This document shows positions 33,703 through 41,690 of a DNA stretch of 64,000 bases, in pieces. The stretch's first letter is position 1, and each line of letters starts with the position of its first letter. The translations under genes and the position numbers were made by a program. This DNA comes from DASUPK01 sp963848955 (lineage in GTDB: Bacteria > Actinomycetota > Thermoleophilia > Solirubrobacterales > 70-9): the NCBI GenBank assembly GCA_963848955.1, contig CAWKFQ010000024.1:1-64000 (forward strand). Reading direction: 5' to 3'. Under the pieces are notes generated by a model. That model was given only the letters and a program-made list of their open reading frames with translations. It did no database searches and had not been told where the DNA came from.

Positions 33703-34591
33703 CCAGACGCGCCCCTTCGCCGACCGGCTGACGGCGCTCGTCGAGGAGCGCCGCAGCCAGATCTGTCTGGGGCTGGATCCGGATCCGAGTTCGCTGCCGC
33801 CCGAGTCGGCGCCCGAGGGCGACCTCCGGGATGTCGCCGAACGGGCCTCGGTGGCCGTCTATGAGGAGTGCAACCGGCTGATCGAGGTGGCGGGACCGGC
33901 CTGTGTCGCTGTGAAGCCGCAGCTCGCCTGCTTCGAGCGGCTGGGACAACACGGGTGGTGGGCGCTGGACGAGGTCTGCCGAGCGGCACACCGCGAGGGT
34001 CTGCTGGTGGTCGCCGACGGCAAGCGAGGGGACGTCCCCGTGACGGCGGCGGCGTACGGGCAGGCCCTGGTCGGCGAGACGGAGACTCCGTGGGGGCCGG
34101 TCGGCGGTCTCGGGGCGGACGCCTTCACCGCCAACCCGCTGCTCGGCGACGACGCGATCGAGGTGCTGGTCGAGGCGGCCCAGGAGGCTGCCGCCGGCGT
34201 CTTCCTTCTCGTTCGCACCTCGAATCCCGGCGCCGCTCGGCTGCAGGACCGAGCCCTTGGCGACCATCCGCTGCATGAGGAACTGGCGGCGATGGTCGCC
34301 GAGAGCGCGCCGAAGCTGGCCGGCGAGTCGGGCCTTTCGGGCGTGGGGGCCGTGGTCGGCGCGACCGCCCCCGAGCACCTGGGGCGGCTCCGGGAGCTGA
34401 TGCCGGATTCGATCTTCCTGATCCCAGGGGTCGGAGCACAGGGCGGCAAGCCAGAGGATCTCGGTCCGGCGCTCGCTCAGGGCCGGCCGGCGTCGATCCT
34501 GGTGGCGGCCTCCCGCAGCATCGCGAGGGCCGACGATCCCGCCGCCGCGGCGGAGAAGCTGCGGGCGGCCGTGTGGAGCCTGGGGGAGTAG
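33701..34591 (+). CDS. pyrF: Orotidine 5'-phosphate decarboxylase (start codon not visible)
   Basis: Catalyses decarboxylation of OMP to UMP, the last step of pyrimidine synthesis. It is the longer, mycobacterial-type family: RPFADRLTALVEERRSQICL then GLDPDPSSLP at the N-terminus, KPQLACFERLG, LLVVADGKRGDVPVTAAAYG with the catalytic Lys-Asp cluster, and IFLIPGVGAQGGKPEDL with the phosphate-binding region. The frame is open from 33680 but holds no ATG, GTG or TTG before residue QTRPFADRL (about 33704). The start codon was probably lost through a base error at the HU stop, where the two genes would overlap. Confidence 0.88.
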   Translation, partial: NQTRPFADRLTALVEERRSQICLGLDPDPSSLPPESAPEGDLRDVAERASVAVYEECNRLIEVAGPACVAVKPQLACFERLGQHGWWALDEVCRAAHREGLLVVADGKRGDVPVTAAAYGQALVGETETPWGPVGGLGADAFTANPLLGDDAIEVLVEAAQEAAAGVFLLVRTSNPGAARLQDRALGDHPLHEELAAMVAESAPKLAGESGLSGVGAVVGATAPEHLGRLRELMPDSIFLIPGVGAQGGKPEDLGPALAQGRPASILVAASRSIARADDPAAAAEKLRAAVWSLGE

Positions 34592-34616
34592 TCGGCAGTA
34601 CCATCGCCGCCCGCGG

Positions 34617-34934
34617 ATGCCGGATTTCAAGCCGAACTACTTCGTCCGCGCGTTCGCGGTGATCGCGCTGGTCGCGGCCCTCGTGCTCGTCGTGGTAGTC
34701 GTCGTCACCACGTCGGGCGGGTCGAGCGATGAGGACAATGGGGATGGGGGGAGCACCGAAGTCAGCAAGGTCGGCCAGAAGGCCGTGAGCAAGGGAGTCT
34801 GGATCGTCGGTCCCGGCGACACGCTGGGCAAGATCTCGGCGAAGACGGGGATCGACGAGACCACGCTCATGCAGCTCAACCCGGACCTCGACCCGCAGGC
34901 CCTCCTCGAGGGCCAGCGAATAGCGTTGCGCTGA
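34617..34934 (+). CDS. LysM domain membrane protein
   Basis: A 105-residue protein with a short cytoplasmic start (MPDFKPNYFVRAF), one membrane helix (AVIALVAALVLVVVVVVTTS), a Ser/Gly/Asp linker and a C-terminal LysM domain (VWIVGPGDTLGKISAKTGID, LMQLNPDLDPQALLEGQRIA) outside the membrane. LysM binds peptidoglycan or related N-acetylglucosamine polymers. It directly precedes the D-Ala-D-Ala carboxypeptidase gene, fitting a cell-wall role. TACCAT at 34599-34604, twelve bases before ATG, suggests a leaderless mRNA. Confidence 0.9.
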   Translation: MPDFKPNYFVRAFAVIALVAALVLVVVVVVTTSGGSSDEDNGDGGSTEVSKVGQKAVSKGVWIVGPGDTLGKISAKTGIDETTLMQLNPDLDPQALLEGQRIALR

Positions 34935-34936
34935 CC

Positions 34937-36293
34937 GTGCCGCCCTCGGTTCCAAGGCAGGGGCGCCTGCGCGCTGTGCTGGCGATCGCCGCTGCGATCC
35001 TGCTCATCGCCCTTCCCGGCTCCGCGGCCGCGGAGAACCCGCCGAGCCCGGATGCCAAGGCCTGGATCCTGATCGACCCCAGGGACGACTCGGTTCTGGC
35101 CGCCAAGGCCCCCAACAAGCGGCTGCCGATCGCCAGCACGACGAAGCTGATGACGGCCTACCTGGCTCTGCACAAGTTGAAGCCGAACCAGGTGGTGACC
35201 GCGCCGGCATACCGGCCGAGCAACCCGGCCGAGATCACGCTCGGGCTCGATGCCGGGGAGCGGATCCGCGTCCGTGACCTGCTCTACGCCCTGCTGCTGC
35301 CGAGTGCGAGCGATGCGGCGGAGACCCTGGCGGTCGCGGTCTCGCGGGTCGGTGCCCGCGTTCGTCGCCGACATGAATCGGACCGCTCGGAAGCTCGGCC
35401 TGAGCGACACGAGCTACGCAAATCCGATCGGGCTCGACGACCCCGACAACTACTCGAGTGCCCATGACCTGGTGACCCTCGCCTCGATCCTGATGCGCGA
35501 TCCGCTCTTCGCGCGGATCGTGAACACCCCCAGCGCGACGCTCCACAGCGGCGGTCATCCGCGGACGGTCACCAGCCGGAACACGCTCCTGGGGCAGGCA
35601 TCCTGGATCAACGGCGTCAAGACCGGGCACACCCTCGGCGCCGGCTACGTGCTGGTGGGCTCCGGGACGAGGGGCTCGACCACCCTGCTCTCGGCCGTGC
35701 TCGGCACTTCGAGCGAGTACGCGCGGGATCAGAGCACGCTCGAGCTGCTCGACTACGGCTTCTCGCTCTACCACACGGTCGACGAGGTGCGCCCTGGGGA
35801 GGAGGTCGCCTCACCCAAACTCGACTACCGCGACGACCACCTGCCCCTCGTCGCCCGGCGCCCCCTGACCGTCACCGTCCGCGAGGGGCAGCACGTAAGC
35901 ACGCGGGTGAGCGCGCCGGACGAGGTCAGCGGCGCGGTGCGAAGAGGGCAGACCCTCGGGCGCGTCGCGGTGCTGGTGGACGGCAGGCGAGCGGCCGTCA
36001 GCCCGCTCGTCGCCGCTCACGCAGTCGGCGCCGCGACCACCCTCGACAAGGCGTTATCGACCGCCCAGAATCCGATCGTTCTGTTTGGACTTGCGGCGGT
36101 CGTAATACTGGTGGTGCTGCTGCTGACGATGAGAGGGCGCGGGTCGCGAAAGGTCGGCAACCCGGTGCCGCAAGCTCGGCAGGAAAGGCAGCGCTCGCCC
36201 CGACAGAGGACACCCGAAGAGAGGCGAAGGATGCACGAGGAGCGGATGCGCAGGAGGCGCCAGAGGATGGAGCGGGAGGGGGGCACCGGATGA
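34937..36293 (+). CDS. dacA: D-alanyl-D-alanine carboxypeptidase, DacA/PBP5 type (one-base frameshift)
   Basis: A peptidase S11 penicillin-binding protein that removes the terminal D-Ala from peptidoglycan stem peptides. There is an N-terminal signal helix (AVLAIAAAILLIALPGSAAA), the nucleophile motif STTKLM, the KTG motif in INGVKTGHTLGAGYVLVGSG, then a beta domain, a C-terminal membrane helix (PIVLFGLAAVVILVVLLLTM) and a basic cytoplasmic tail. The middle SxN motif reads LPSASDAA, with Ser in place of the usual Asn. The frame breaks at about 35345; removing one C restores AVSGSVPAFVADMN. GTG 34937 follows the LysM stop by two bases, and the gene overlaps the kinase by four. Confidence 0.88.
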
Positions 36294-37249
36294 TCCTGAC
36301 CGTCACGCTGAACGCCGCGATCGATCGGACCGTCGCCGTGCCGAGCTTCCGACAGGGAAACCGCCACCGCGCCGTCGAGGCGACCACCGTCGCCGGTGGC
36401 AAGGGGGTCAACGTCGCCCGCGCGCTGAAGACGCTCGGGCGGCCGGTGATCGCCACGGGCCTGGCCGGCGGTCCGACCGGGGCGCGCCTGATGGAGCGCC
36501 TCGCGGAGGAATCGATCCTCACCGACTTCACCTGGATCGGGGGAGAGTCCCGGACGAACCTCGCCGTCATCGACCCGACCTCCGGAGAGCAGACCGAAAT
36601 CAACGAGCGGGGGCCGGATGTGACCGCCCAGGAGCTCGACCGCTTCCTCGAGAAGCTCCTCTATCTGGCCCGCGGCTCCCGCATCTGCGCGATCGCTGGC
36701 AGCCTGCCCCCCTCGGTCCCCGCCACCTTCTCCGCCCGGATGGTCGAGGAGCTCAAGGCGCTCGGCGTCGAGACGATCGTCGACACGGAGGGCGAGCCGC
36801 TGCTCGCCTCACTGCGTGCCGAGCCGGACGCGGTGATGCCGAATCTGCGCGAGGCCGAGGGCGCCGTGGGCCACGAGTTCAACGACCGCGAGGACCTGCT
36901 GAACGGGCTCCACAGCCTGGTCGAGCTCGGCGCTGCGAACGCGGTGATCACCCGGCCGGAGGGTTGTGTCGCCTCGCTGCTCGGCGACGACGAGCAGCGC
37001 CATACCTACGAGGTCACCTCACCAGAGGTCGAGCCGATCGCCACCGTCGGCTCGGGCGACGCCTTCCTCGCCGGCTTCGTGGCCGCTCGCTACGACGGCC
37101 GCCCACCCGAGGAGAGTCTGCGCTTCGCCGTCGCCTGCGGCGCCGAGTCGACCCACCACTTCGGCGCCGGCAGCATCGACCCGGCCGAGGTGGAGCGGCT
37201 GCTCTCCGCGGTCGAGTCGCGGGAGCTCGAGGCGCCCGCAAAGGTCTAG
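36290..37249 (+). CDS. 1-phosphofructokinase/hexose kinase, PfkB family
   Basis: A 319-residue ribokinase-fold sugar kinase. MILTVTLNAAIDRTVAVPSF is the N-terminal signature of 1-phosphofructokinase/tagatose-6-phosphate kinase members, VAGGKGVNVARALKTLGRPV the PfkB motif 1, and VGSGDAFLAGFVAARYDG motif 2 with the catalytic Asp and anion hole. The likely substrate is fructose-1-phosphate or fructose-6-phosphate; no PTS genes are nearby to decide. ATG 36290 overlaps the dacA stop by four bases. A strong hairpin follows the stop. Confidence 0.88.
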   Translation: MILTVTLNAAIDRTVAVPSFRQGNRHRAVEATTVAGGKGVNVARALKTLGRPVIATGLAGGPTGARLMERLAEESILTDFTWIGGESRTNLAVIDPTSGEQTEINERGPDVTAQELDRFLEKLLYLARGSRICAIAGSLPPSVPATFSARMVEELKALGVETIVDTEGEPLLASLRAEPDAVMPNLREAEGAVGHEFNDREDLLNGLHSLVELGAANAVITRPEGCVASLLGDDEQRHTYEVTSPEVEPIATVGSGDAFLAGFVAARYDGRPPEESLRFAVACGAESTHHFGAGSIDPAEVERLLSAVESRELEAPAKV

Positions 37250-37260
37250 CGCCCCCGCGT

Positions 37261-37299
37261 GGGGCGCTTTAGCGGCACATATCACCGCTAAAGCGCCCC
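37261..37299 (+). terminator. Terminator-like hairpin after the PfkB kinase
   Basis: GGGGCGCTTTAGCGG (37261-37275) pairs perfectly with CCGCTAAAGCGCCCC (37285-37299) around nine bases. No T run follows, so it may act with Rho-independent help from downstream or as an mRNA end stabiliser. Confidence 0.6.
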
Positions 37300-37328
37300 G
37301 CAGGGTCGTGGGAGCCGGGGTTGACCGC

Positions 37329-37414
37329 TGTTATCCTTGGCGGGGCGTTGGTGAAGGACCTCCGAATCGCCGCAAGCACCGCATTTTCGGCCCCGCGACG
37401 CGGGGTTTTTTCGT
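37329..37414 (+). promoter_or_regulatory. guaB3 upstream leader with terminator: attenuator or small RNA
   Basis: TGTTATCCT at 37329-37337 looks like an extended -10 box. About 60 bases later comes a textbook intrinsic terminator: CCCCGC (37391-37396), GAC, GCGGGG (37400-37405) and TTTTTT. An upstream GCGGGGC (about 37340-37346) could pair with the terminator's GCCCCGC arm and disrupt it. This fits either a transcription attenuator ahead of guanine nucleotide genes or a short independent RNA. guaB3 also has its own close -10, TAGGAT (37428-37433). Confidence 0.5.
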
Positions 37415-37439
37415 CCGCGAACGAATCTAGGATCGGTGA

Positions 37440-38645
37440 ATGGAAGTAGAGATCGGCCGCGGCAAGAAGGGCCGCAGGGCATACGGCTTCGATGACATCG
37501 CGATCGTCCCCTCACGGCGGACTCGCGACCCCGATGACATCGACATCACCTGGAACCTGGGTCCGTATCGCTTCGAGCTGCCGCTCCTCGCGTCGGCGAT
37601 GGACGGTGTGGTCAGCCCCAGGACCGCGGGCCTGATCGGCAAGCTCGGTGGGCTCGGTGTCCTCAACCTGGAGGGCATCTGGTCCCGTTACGAGAACGCC
37701 GACGAGAAGCTCGACGAGATCTCCGCGGCCCCCAAGGAGATCGCCACGCGGATCATGCAGGAGGTCTACGCCGAGCCGGTCAAGCCCGAGCTGATCGCCA
37801 AGCGGGTGGAGGAGATCAAGGCCGAGGGTGTCGTCGCCTGCGGTTCCCTCACACCGCAGAAGGTGACCCAGTACTACGAGACGGCGCTCGAGGCCGGCCT
37901 CGACATCCTCGTCATCCAGGGCACCGTGATCTCGGCCGAGCACGTCTCGAGCCAGACCGAGCCGCTCAACCTGAAGGAGTTCATCGCCTCGCTCGACGTG
38001 CCCTGCGTCGTCGGCGGCTGTGCCTCTTACAACACCGGCCTGCACCTGATGCGCACCGGCGCGGTGGGCGTCCTGGTCGGTGTCGGCCCCGGCGCCGCCT
38101 GCACGACCCGCGGCGTCCTCGGGATCGGCGTGCCGCAGGCGACTGCCATCGCGGACGTCGCCGCGGCGCGCGGCCAGCACATGATGGAGACGGGCAACTA
38201 CTGCAACGTGATCGCGGATGGCGGCATGCGGACCGGCGGCGACGTCTCGAAGGCGATCGCCGTGGGTGCCGACGCCGTGATGATCGGCTCGCCCTTGGCC
38301 CGCGCCGAGGAGGCCCCCGGCCGCGGCTACCACTGGGGGATGGCGACCTTCCATCCCTCGCTGCCCCGCGGCGCCCGCGTCGCGACCCACCAGGACGGCA
38401 CCCTCGAGGAGATCCTGCTCGGGCCCGCCCAGGAGAACGACGGCACCTTCAACCTGATGGGCGCGCTGCGCACCTCGATGGCGACCACCGGCTATGCCGA
38501 CATCCCGGAGTTTCACCGGGCCGAGGTGATGGTCGCTCCGGCTCTCCAGTCCGAGGGCAAGCAGCTGCAGCGGGAGCAGTCGGTCGGGATGGGCTCGAAC
38601 GGGCGGGCCACCGTGGCAGCGGCGGTCGCCGTCAGCGATGACTGA
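37440..38645 (+). CDS. guaB3: GuaB3 family IMP dehydrogenase-related protein
   Basis: A 401-residue TIM-barrel enzyme of the GuaB3 family typical of actinobacteria. GYGFDDIAIV-type start (RRAYGFDDIAIVPSRRT), VLNLEGIWSRYENADEKLDE, then GPGAACTTRGVLGIGVPQAT with the active-site Cys and TTR, and NVIADGGMRTGGDVSKAIAV with the phosphate-binding DGGxR. No CBS domains are inserted, as in other GuaB3 proteins. GuaB3 is related to IMP dehydrogenase and GMP reductase; its exact reaction is less settled than that of GuaB. TAGGAT six bases upstream of the ATG suggests a leaderless mRNA. It overlaps guaA by eight bases. Confidence 0.93.
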   Translation: MEVEIGRGKKGRRAYGFDDIAIVPSRRTRDPDDIDITWNLGPYRFELPLLASAMDGVVSPRTAGLIGKLGGLGVLNLEGIWSRYENADEKLDEISAAPKEIATRIMQEVYAEPVKPELIAKRVEEIKAEGVVACGSLTPQKVTQYYETALEAGLDILVIQGTVISAEHVSSQTEPLNLKEFIASLDVPCVVGGCASYNTGLHLMRTGAVGVLVGVGPGAACTTRGVLGIGVPQATAIADVAAARGQHMMETGNYCNVIADGGMRTGGDVSKAIAVGADAVMIGSPLARAEEAPGRGYHWGMATFHPSLPRGARVATHQDGTLEEILLGPAQENDGTFNLMGALRTSMATTGYADIPEFHRAEVMVAPALQSEGKQLQREQSVGMGSNGRATVAAAVAVSDD

Positions 38646-40299
38646 AGCGGCTAGCGCCGCTTCGGATGACACCCAGGCTCGGGTTCACGTCCCCGAGCGA
38701 ACCGTTCCGGGCTCCGAGCCGGAGCTCGTCGAGGTCGAGAAGACCGCGCCCGCCCAGGCCACCGAGGAAGTGCTGGTCCTCGATTTCGGCGGCCAGTACT
38801 CGCAGCTGATCGCGCGCCGTATCCGGGAGTGCGGGGTCTTCAGCGAGCTGCTGCCGCACGACACCCCGCTCGAGCGCATCAAGGAGCGGGGCCCGAAGGG
38901 TCTGGTGCTCTCCGGCGGGCCGGCCTCGGTCTACGCCGACGGTGCGCCGGCCCTGCGCAAGGAGCTGCTCGAGCTCGGCATCCCTGTGCTCGGCATCTGT
39001 TACGGGATGCAGCTGATGGTCCACGAGCTCGGCGGCCGGGTGGAGCAGGCACCGGCCGGGGAGTTCGGTCGCAGCCGGCTCACCCTGCGCGATGGCGGCG
39101 GCACGCTGCTCGACGGGCTGCCGGAGGAGCAGCAGTGCTGGATGAGCCATCGCGACACGGTCTACGAGCCGCCGCCTGGCTTCATCGCGCTCGCCTCCAG
39201 CAGCGAGTCGCCCGTGGCGGCGGTCGAGGACACCGCACGGGGCCTTTACGGCATCCAGTTCCACCCCGAGGTCGTACACACGCCCTACGGGACAGAGATC
39301 CTCACCCGCTTCCTCCGCGACGTCTGCGGCTGCCGGGAGAAGTGGTCGCCGGCCTCCGTGATCGAGGAGCAGGTGGAGACCATCCGCGCGCAGGTCGGTG
39401 ACGCCCGCGCGATCTGCGGGCTCTCCGGCGGGGTCGACTCCGCCACCGCGGCGTTGCTCGTCCACAGCGCGATCGGCGATCGGCTCACCTGCGTCTTCGT
39501 CGACCACGGGATGATGCGCAAGGACGAGGCGGAGCAGGTCGTGACCGCCTTCCGCGAGCAGCACGGCATTCAGCTCGTCCACGTCGACGCCGCCGACCGG
39601 TTCCTCGAACGACTCGCGGGCGTCGACGACCCGGAGACCAAGCGGAAGATCATCGGCGAGGAGTTCATCCGCGTCTTCGAGGAGGAGGCGGACAAGGTCG
39701 AGGACGCCCGCTTCCTGGTCCAGGGCACGCTCTACTCGGACGTGATCGAGTCTGGCGGCGACGGCCGCGCCGCTGCGACCATCAAGTCCCATCACAACGT
39801 GGGCGGGCTCCCGGAGGAGATGGAGATGGAGCTGGTCGAGCCGCTGCGGATGCTCTTCAAGGACGAGGTCCGCGCGGTCGCAGCCGAGCTCGGCCTGCCC
39901 GAGCGCTTCGTCTGGCGCCAGCCGTTCCCCGGCCCGGGCCTCGCGATCCGCGTGGTCGGCGGCGAGGTCACCCGCGAGCGGCTCGAGATCGTCCGCGAGG
40001 CCGACGCGGTCCTCCAGGAGGAGATCCGCGCGGCCGGCCTCTACCGGGAGCTCTGGCAGTCCTTCTGCGTCCTGCCGGTCGTCCGCTCGGTCGGTGTCCA
40101 GGGCGACGAGCGCTCCTATGCCCACCCGATCGTGATCCGCGCCGTCACCTCAGACGACGCGATGACCGCCGACTGGGCCCGCCTTCCCTACGACCTGCTG
40201 GAGCGCGTCTCCAACCGGATCATCAACGAGGTCCGCGGCGTCAACCGCGTCACGCTGGACCTCACCTCGAAGCCGCCCGGCACCATCGAGTGGGAATAA
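38638..40299 (+). CDS. guaA: GMP synthase (glutamine-hydrolysing)
   Basis: A 553-residue enzyme converting XMP to GMP with glutamine and ATP. A non-conserved 40-residue N-terminal extension precedes the class I amidotransferase domain: VLDFGGQYSQLIARRIRE, PVLGICYGMQLMVHELGG with the nucleophile Cys, and YGIQFHPEVVHTPYG with the catalytic His/Glu. The ATP pyrophosphatase domain starts CGLSGGVDSATAALLVHSAI (P-loop SGGVDS). The C-terminal dimerisation domain ends DLTSKPPGTIEWE, as usual. It forms an operon with guaB3. Confidence 0.97.
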   Translation: MTEAASAASDDTQARVHVPERTVPGSEPELVEVEKTAPAQATEEVLVLDFGGQYSQLIARRIRECGVFSELLPHDTPLERIKERGPKGLVLSGGPASVYADGAPALRKELLELGIPVLGICYGMQLMVHELGGRVEQAPAGEFGRSRLTLRDGGGTLLDGLPEEQQCWMSHRDTVYEPPPGFIALASSSESPVAAVEDTARGLYGIQFHPEVVHTPYGTEILTRFLRDVCGCREKWSPASVIEEQVETIRAQVGDARAICGLSGGVDSATAALLVHSAIGDRLTCVFVDHGMMRKDEAEQVVTAFREQHGIQLVHVDAADRFLERLAGVDDPETKRKIIGEEFIRVFEEEADKVEDARFLVQGTLYSDVIESGGDGRAAATIKSHHNVGGLPEEMEMELVEPLRMLFKDEVRAVAAELGLPERFVWRQPFPGPGLAIRVVGGEVTRERLEIVREADAVLQEEIRAAGLYRELWQSFCVLPVVRSVGVQGDERSYAHPIVIRAVTSDDAMTADWARLPYDLLERVSNRIINEVRGVNRVTLDLTSKPPGTIEWE

Positions 40300-40341
40300 G
40301 CCGCTGGACGGTGCCCTGAGCCGCGGCCGTGTCGCCTTAGT

Positions 40342-40374
40342 CCGGCATATCCGGCCAAACGCGCCAAATGCCGG
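40342..40374 (+). terminator. Possible terminator after guaA
   Basis: CCGGCAT (40342-40348) pairs with ATGCCGG (40368-40374), with a G/C-rich 19-base loop between, in the gap between convergent guaA and the gene at 40389. There is no T run, so the assignment is weak. Confidence 0.3.
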
Positions 40375-40388
40375 CCCGTCCCGCCGCT

Positions 40389-40766
40389 TTACGCCGCTGA
40401 GAGGGCGACCAAAGCGGACACGAATCCCGCGGCGGAGAATGAAATACCGCCTGTCAGATCTGGGTCCAGCCGGCCTCTCGCACGGGCTTCGAGCACAGCG
40501 GCAGTGATGTCGGCAGCATCGATCGTTGCTGCCAGCAGCATCGCCGACCGTCGCAGACTGGACCGAGACAAGCCGGCGAGCGCGACCGCCGCCACCGCGA
40601 TCTGGTGGGCAGCGAAGCCTCGGACAAAGAGGCGCGCCTCCGGAAACTCCTCCGTATCGGGTGCAAGTGGGATCTTCCCCAGGACTGGCTTTGACGGAGC
40701 GGTCAGGACGGCGATGCCGTAGCCCAGACGGATGGCCGCGTTGGCAGCGAAGAGAGTGATTCCCAT
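40389..40766 (-). CDS. Small integral membrane protein, unknown
   Basis: A 125-residue protein with three to four hydrophobic segments (ITLFAANAAIRLGYGIAVLT, RGFAAHQIAVAAVALAGLSR, RSAMLLAATIDAADITAAVL, AAGFVSALVALSAA). RLFVRGFAAHQIAV and DAADITAA recall the DUF4267-like small membrane proteins, but I do not assign it firmly. It lies downstream of the M23 peptidase gene on the same strand with a short gap and converges with guaA. Confidence 0.6.
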   Translation of the reverse strand: MGITLFAANAAIRLGYGIAVLTAPSKPVLGKIPLAPDTEEFPEARLFVRGFAAHQIAVAAVALAGLSRSSLRRSAMLLAATIDAADITAAVLEARARGRLDPDLTGGISFSAAGFVSALVALSAA

Positions 40767-40810
40767 AGCCGACCCTCAGTGGTTCGTCGTGGCTGTCGCC
40801 CTCGGAGCGC

Positions 40811-41398
40811 TCAGTAGCCGGCGTAGGTCTGCAGGGAGGGCAACGGGTTCACCGGATGCCCCCCGCGGTACCACTTGCCGACCCAGAGCTCGAAGTGGAG
40901 GTGGCAGGCCGTGGCGTCGCCCGTCTGGCCCACGATCCCGATCTGCTGGCCCGGCATCACGACCTGGCCCTTGCTGACCGAAGCGCGGCTCGCGAGGTGC
41001 GCATACATGTAGTCCTGGTGGAGCTTCTTGTTGCGGATCACGACGTAGTTGCCGGCGAGCCGCTGGGAGCTGACCCACTTGACCTTGGCCCGGCTCACCG
41101 CGACCAGCGGCGTGCCGCAGGCGGCCATGATGTCCTGGCCCTCGTGAGTGTGGCCGGAGCGCGCCGCCCCGAAGCCCTGGCCGATGGTGTGGGGGCCGCC
41201 GACCGGGAAGATCATCGATCCCGCCGGAGCCGTGGGGGGTGGCGTGGTCGTGGTGCCACCCGGTGTCCCGACGCCGCCACTCTGCGCGAATGAGAGCCCG
41301 GTGCCGAACATCGCCATCGTCACCACCGCGACGGCAAGCGTCGCCACCGCCCTGTAGGGCGTACGTCGAACCGGCTTGTCGGATCCTGCCTCGACCAT
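40811..41398 (-). CDS. M23 family metallopeptidase (LytM domain)
   Basis: A 195-residue exported protein with a membrane anchor or signal (AVATLAVAVVTMAMFGTGLS), a Pro/Thr linker and a LytM/M23 domain. GFGAARSGHTHEGQDIMAAC supplies the first zinc ligands (H and D), and TACHLHFELWVGKWYRGGHP the HxH motif. Such enzymes cut peptidoglycan cross-bridges or act as cell-division activators. Since all zinc ligands are present it is probably active. The start region (ATG 41398) has no clear ribosome site. The 292-base gap upstream holds repeats and hairpins described separately. Confidence 0.88.
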   Translation of the reverse strand: MVEAGSDKPVRRTPYRAVATLAVAVVTMAMFGTGLSFAQSGGVGTPGGTTTTPPPTAPAGSMIFPVGGPHTIGQGFGAARSGHTHEGQDIMAACGTPLVAVSRAKVKWVSSQRLAGNYVVIRNKKLHQDYMYAHLASRASVSKGQVVMPGQQIGIVGQTGDATACHLHFELWVGKWYRGGHPVNPLPSLQTYAGY

Positions 41399-41512
41399 GC
41401 TCTCTGCGGCCTGCGGAGTTAGCTGTCGGGCTCGCGCCGAGAGTGGCGCTACGAACCAGTCGGTTGCGATTCGCCCCTGGGGGTTGATCCCCTTCGGGTC
41501 CCCCGCTCTCCT

Positions 41513-41560
41513 TGATGAGAGGGTGCTCCGCAGGCGTTAGCCGAGGAGCAACCCGATTCG
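41513..41560 (-). repeat. REP-like palindromic repeat, copy 4
   Basis: The plus strand reads TGATGAGAGGGTGCTCC ... GGAGCAACCCGATTCGCATC, the reverse complement of the family consensus. It has the same stem TGCTCC/GGAGCA and bulged T. It lies in the gap between the M23 gene and the betaine transporter operon. Confidence 0.7.
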
Positions 41561-41600
41561 CATCAGGGAGATTTGGCCATCGATTGGCGCGGCAGTATAA

Positions 41601-41633
41601 CGAGAGGACCGGGGGTTATCCCCGGTCCTCTCG
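41601..41633 (-). terminator. Perfect 14-bp hairpin, betaine operon terminator
   Basis: CGAGAGGACCGGGG (41601-41614), loop GTTAT, CCCCGGTCCTCTCG (41620-41633). On the minus strand it follows the last gene of the transporter operon and is succeeded by TTATA, a weak U-rich end. It is the strongest hairpin in this gap and the likely operon terminator. Confidence 0.65.
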
Positions 41634-41652
41634 ACGAGACGCCTTCGGCATA

Positions 41653-41686
41653 AAACGGGTCGCGCCTGGCGGCGCGCCCTTGCACG
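41653..41686 (-). repeat. REP-like palindromic repeat, divergent copy 5
   Basis: The plus strand reads AAACGGGTCGCGCC, loop TGGC, GGCGCGCCCTTGCA. It keeps the family frame (AACGGGT ... CCCTtGCA) and the bulged T, but has the stem CGCGCC/GGCGCG and a short loop. It begins five bases after the stop of the binding-protein gene at 41691. Confidence 0.55.
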
Positions 41687-41690
41687 ACCG

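Noticed and set aside
38632..40125. Minus-strand frame of about 500 codons antisense to guaA
   Set aside because: Shadow frame of a GC-rich gene; guaA motifs on the plus strand are unambiguous.
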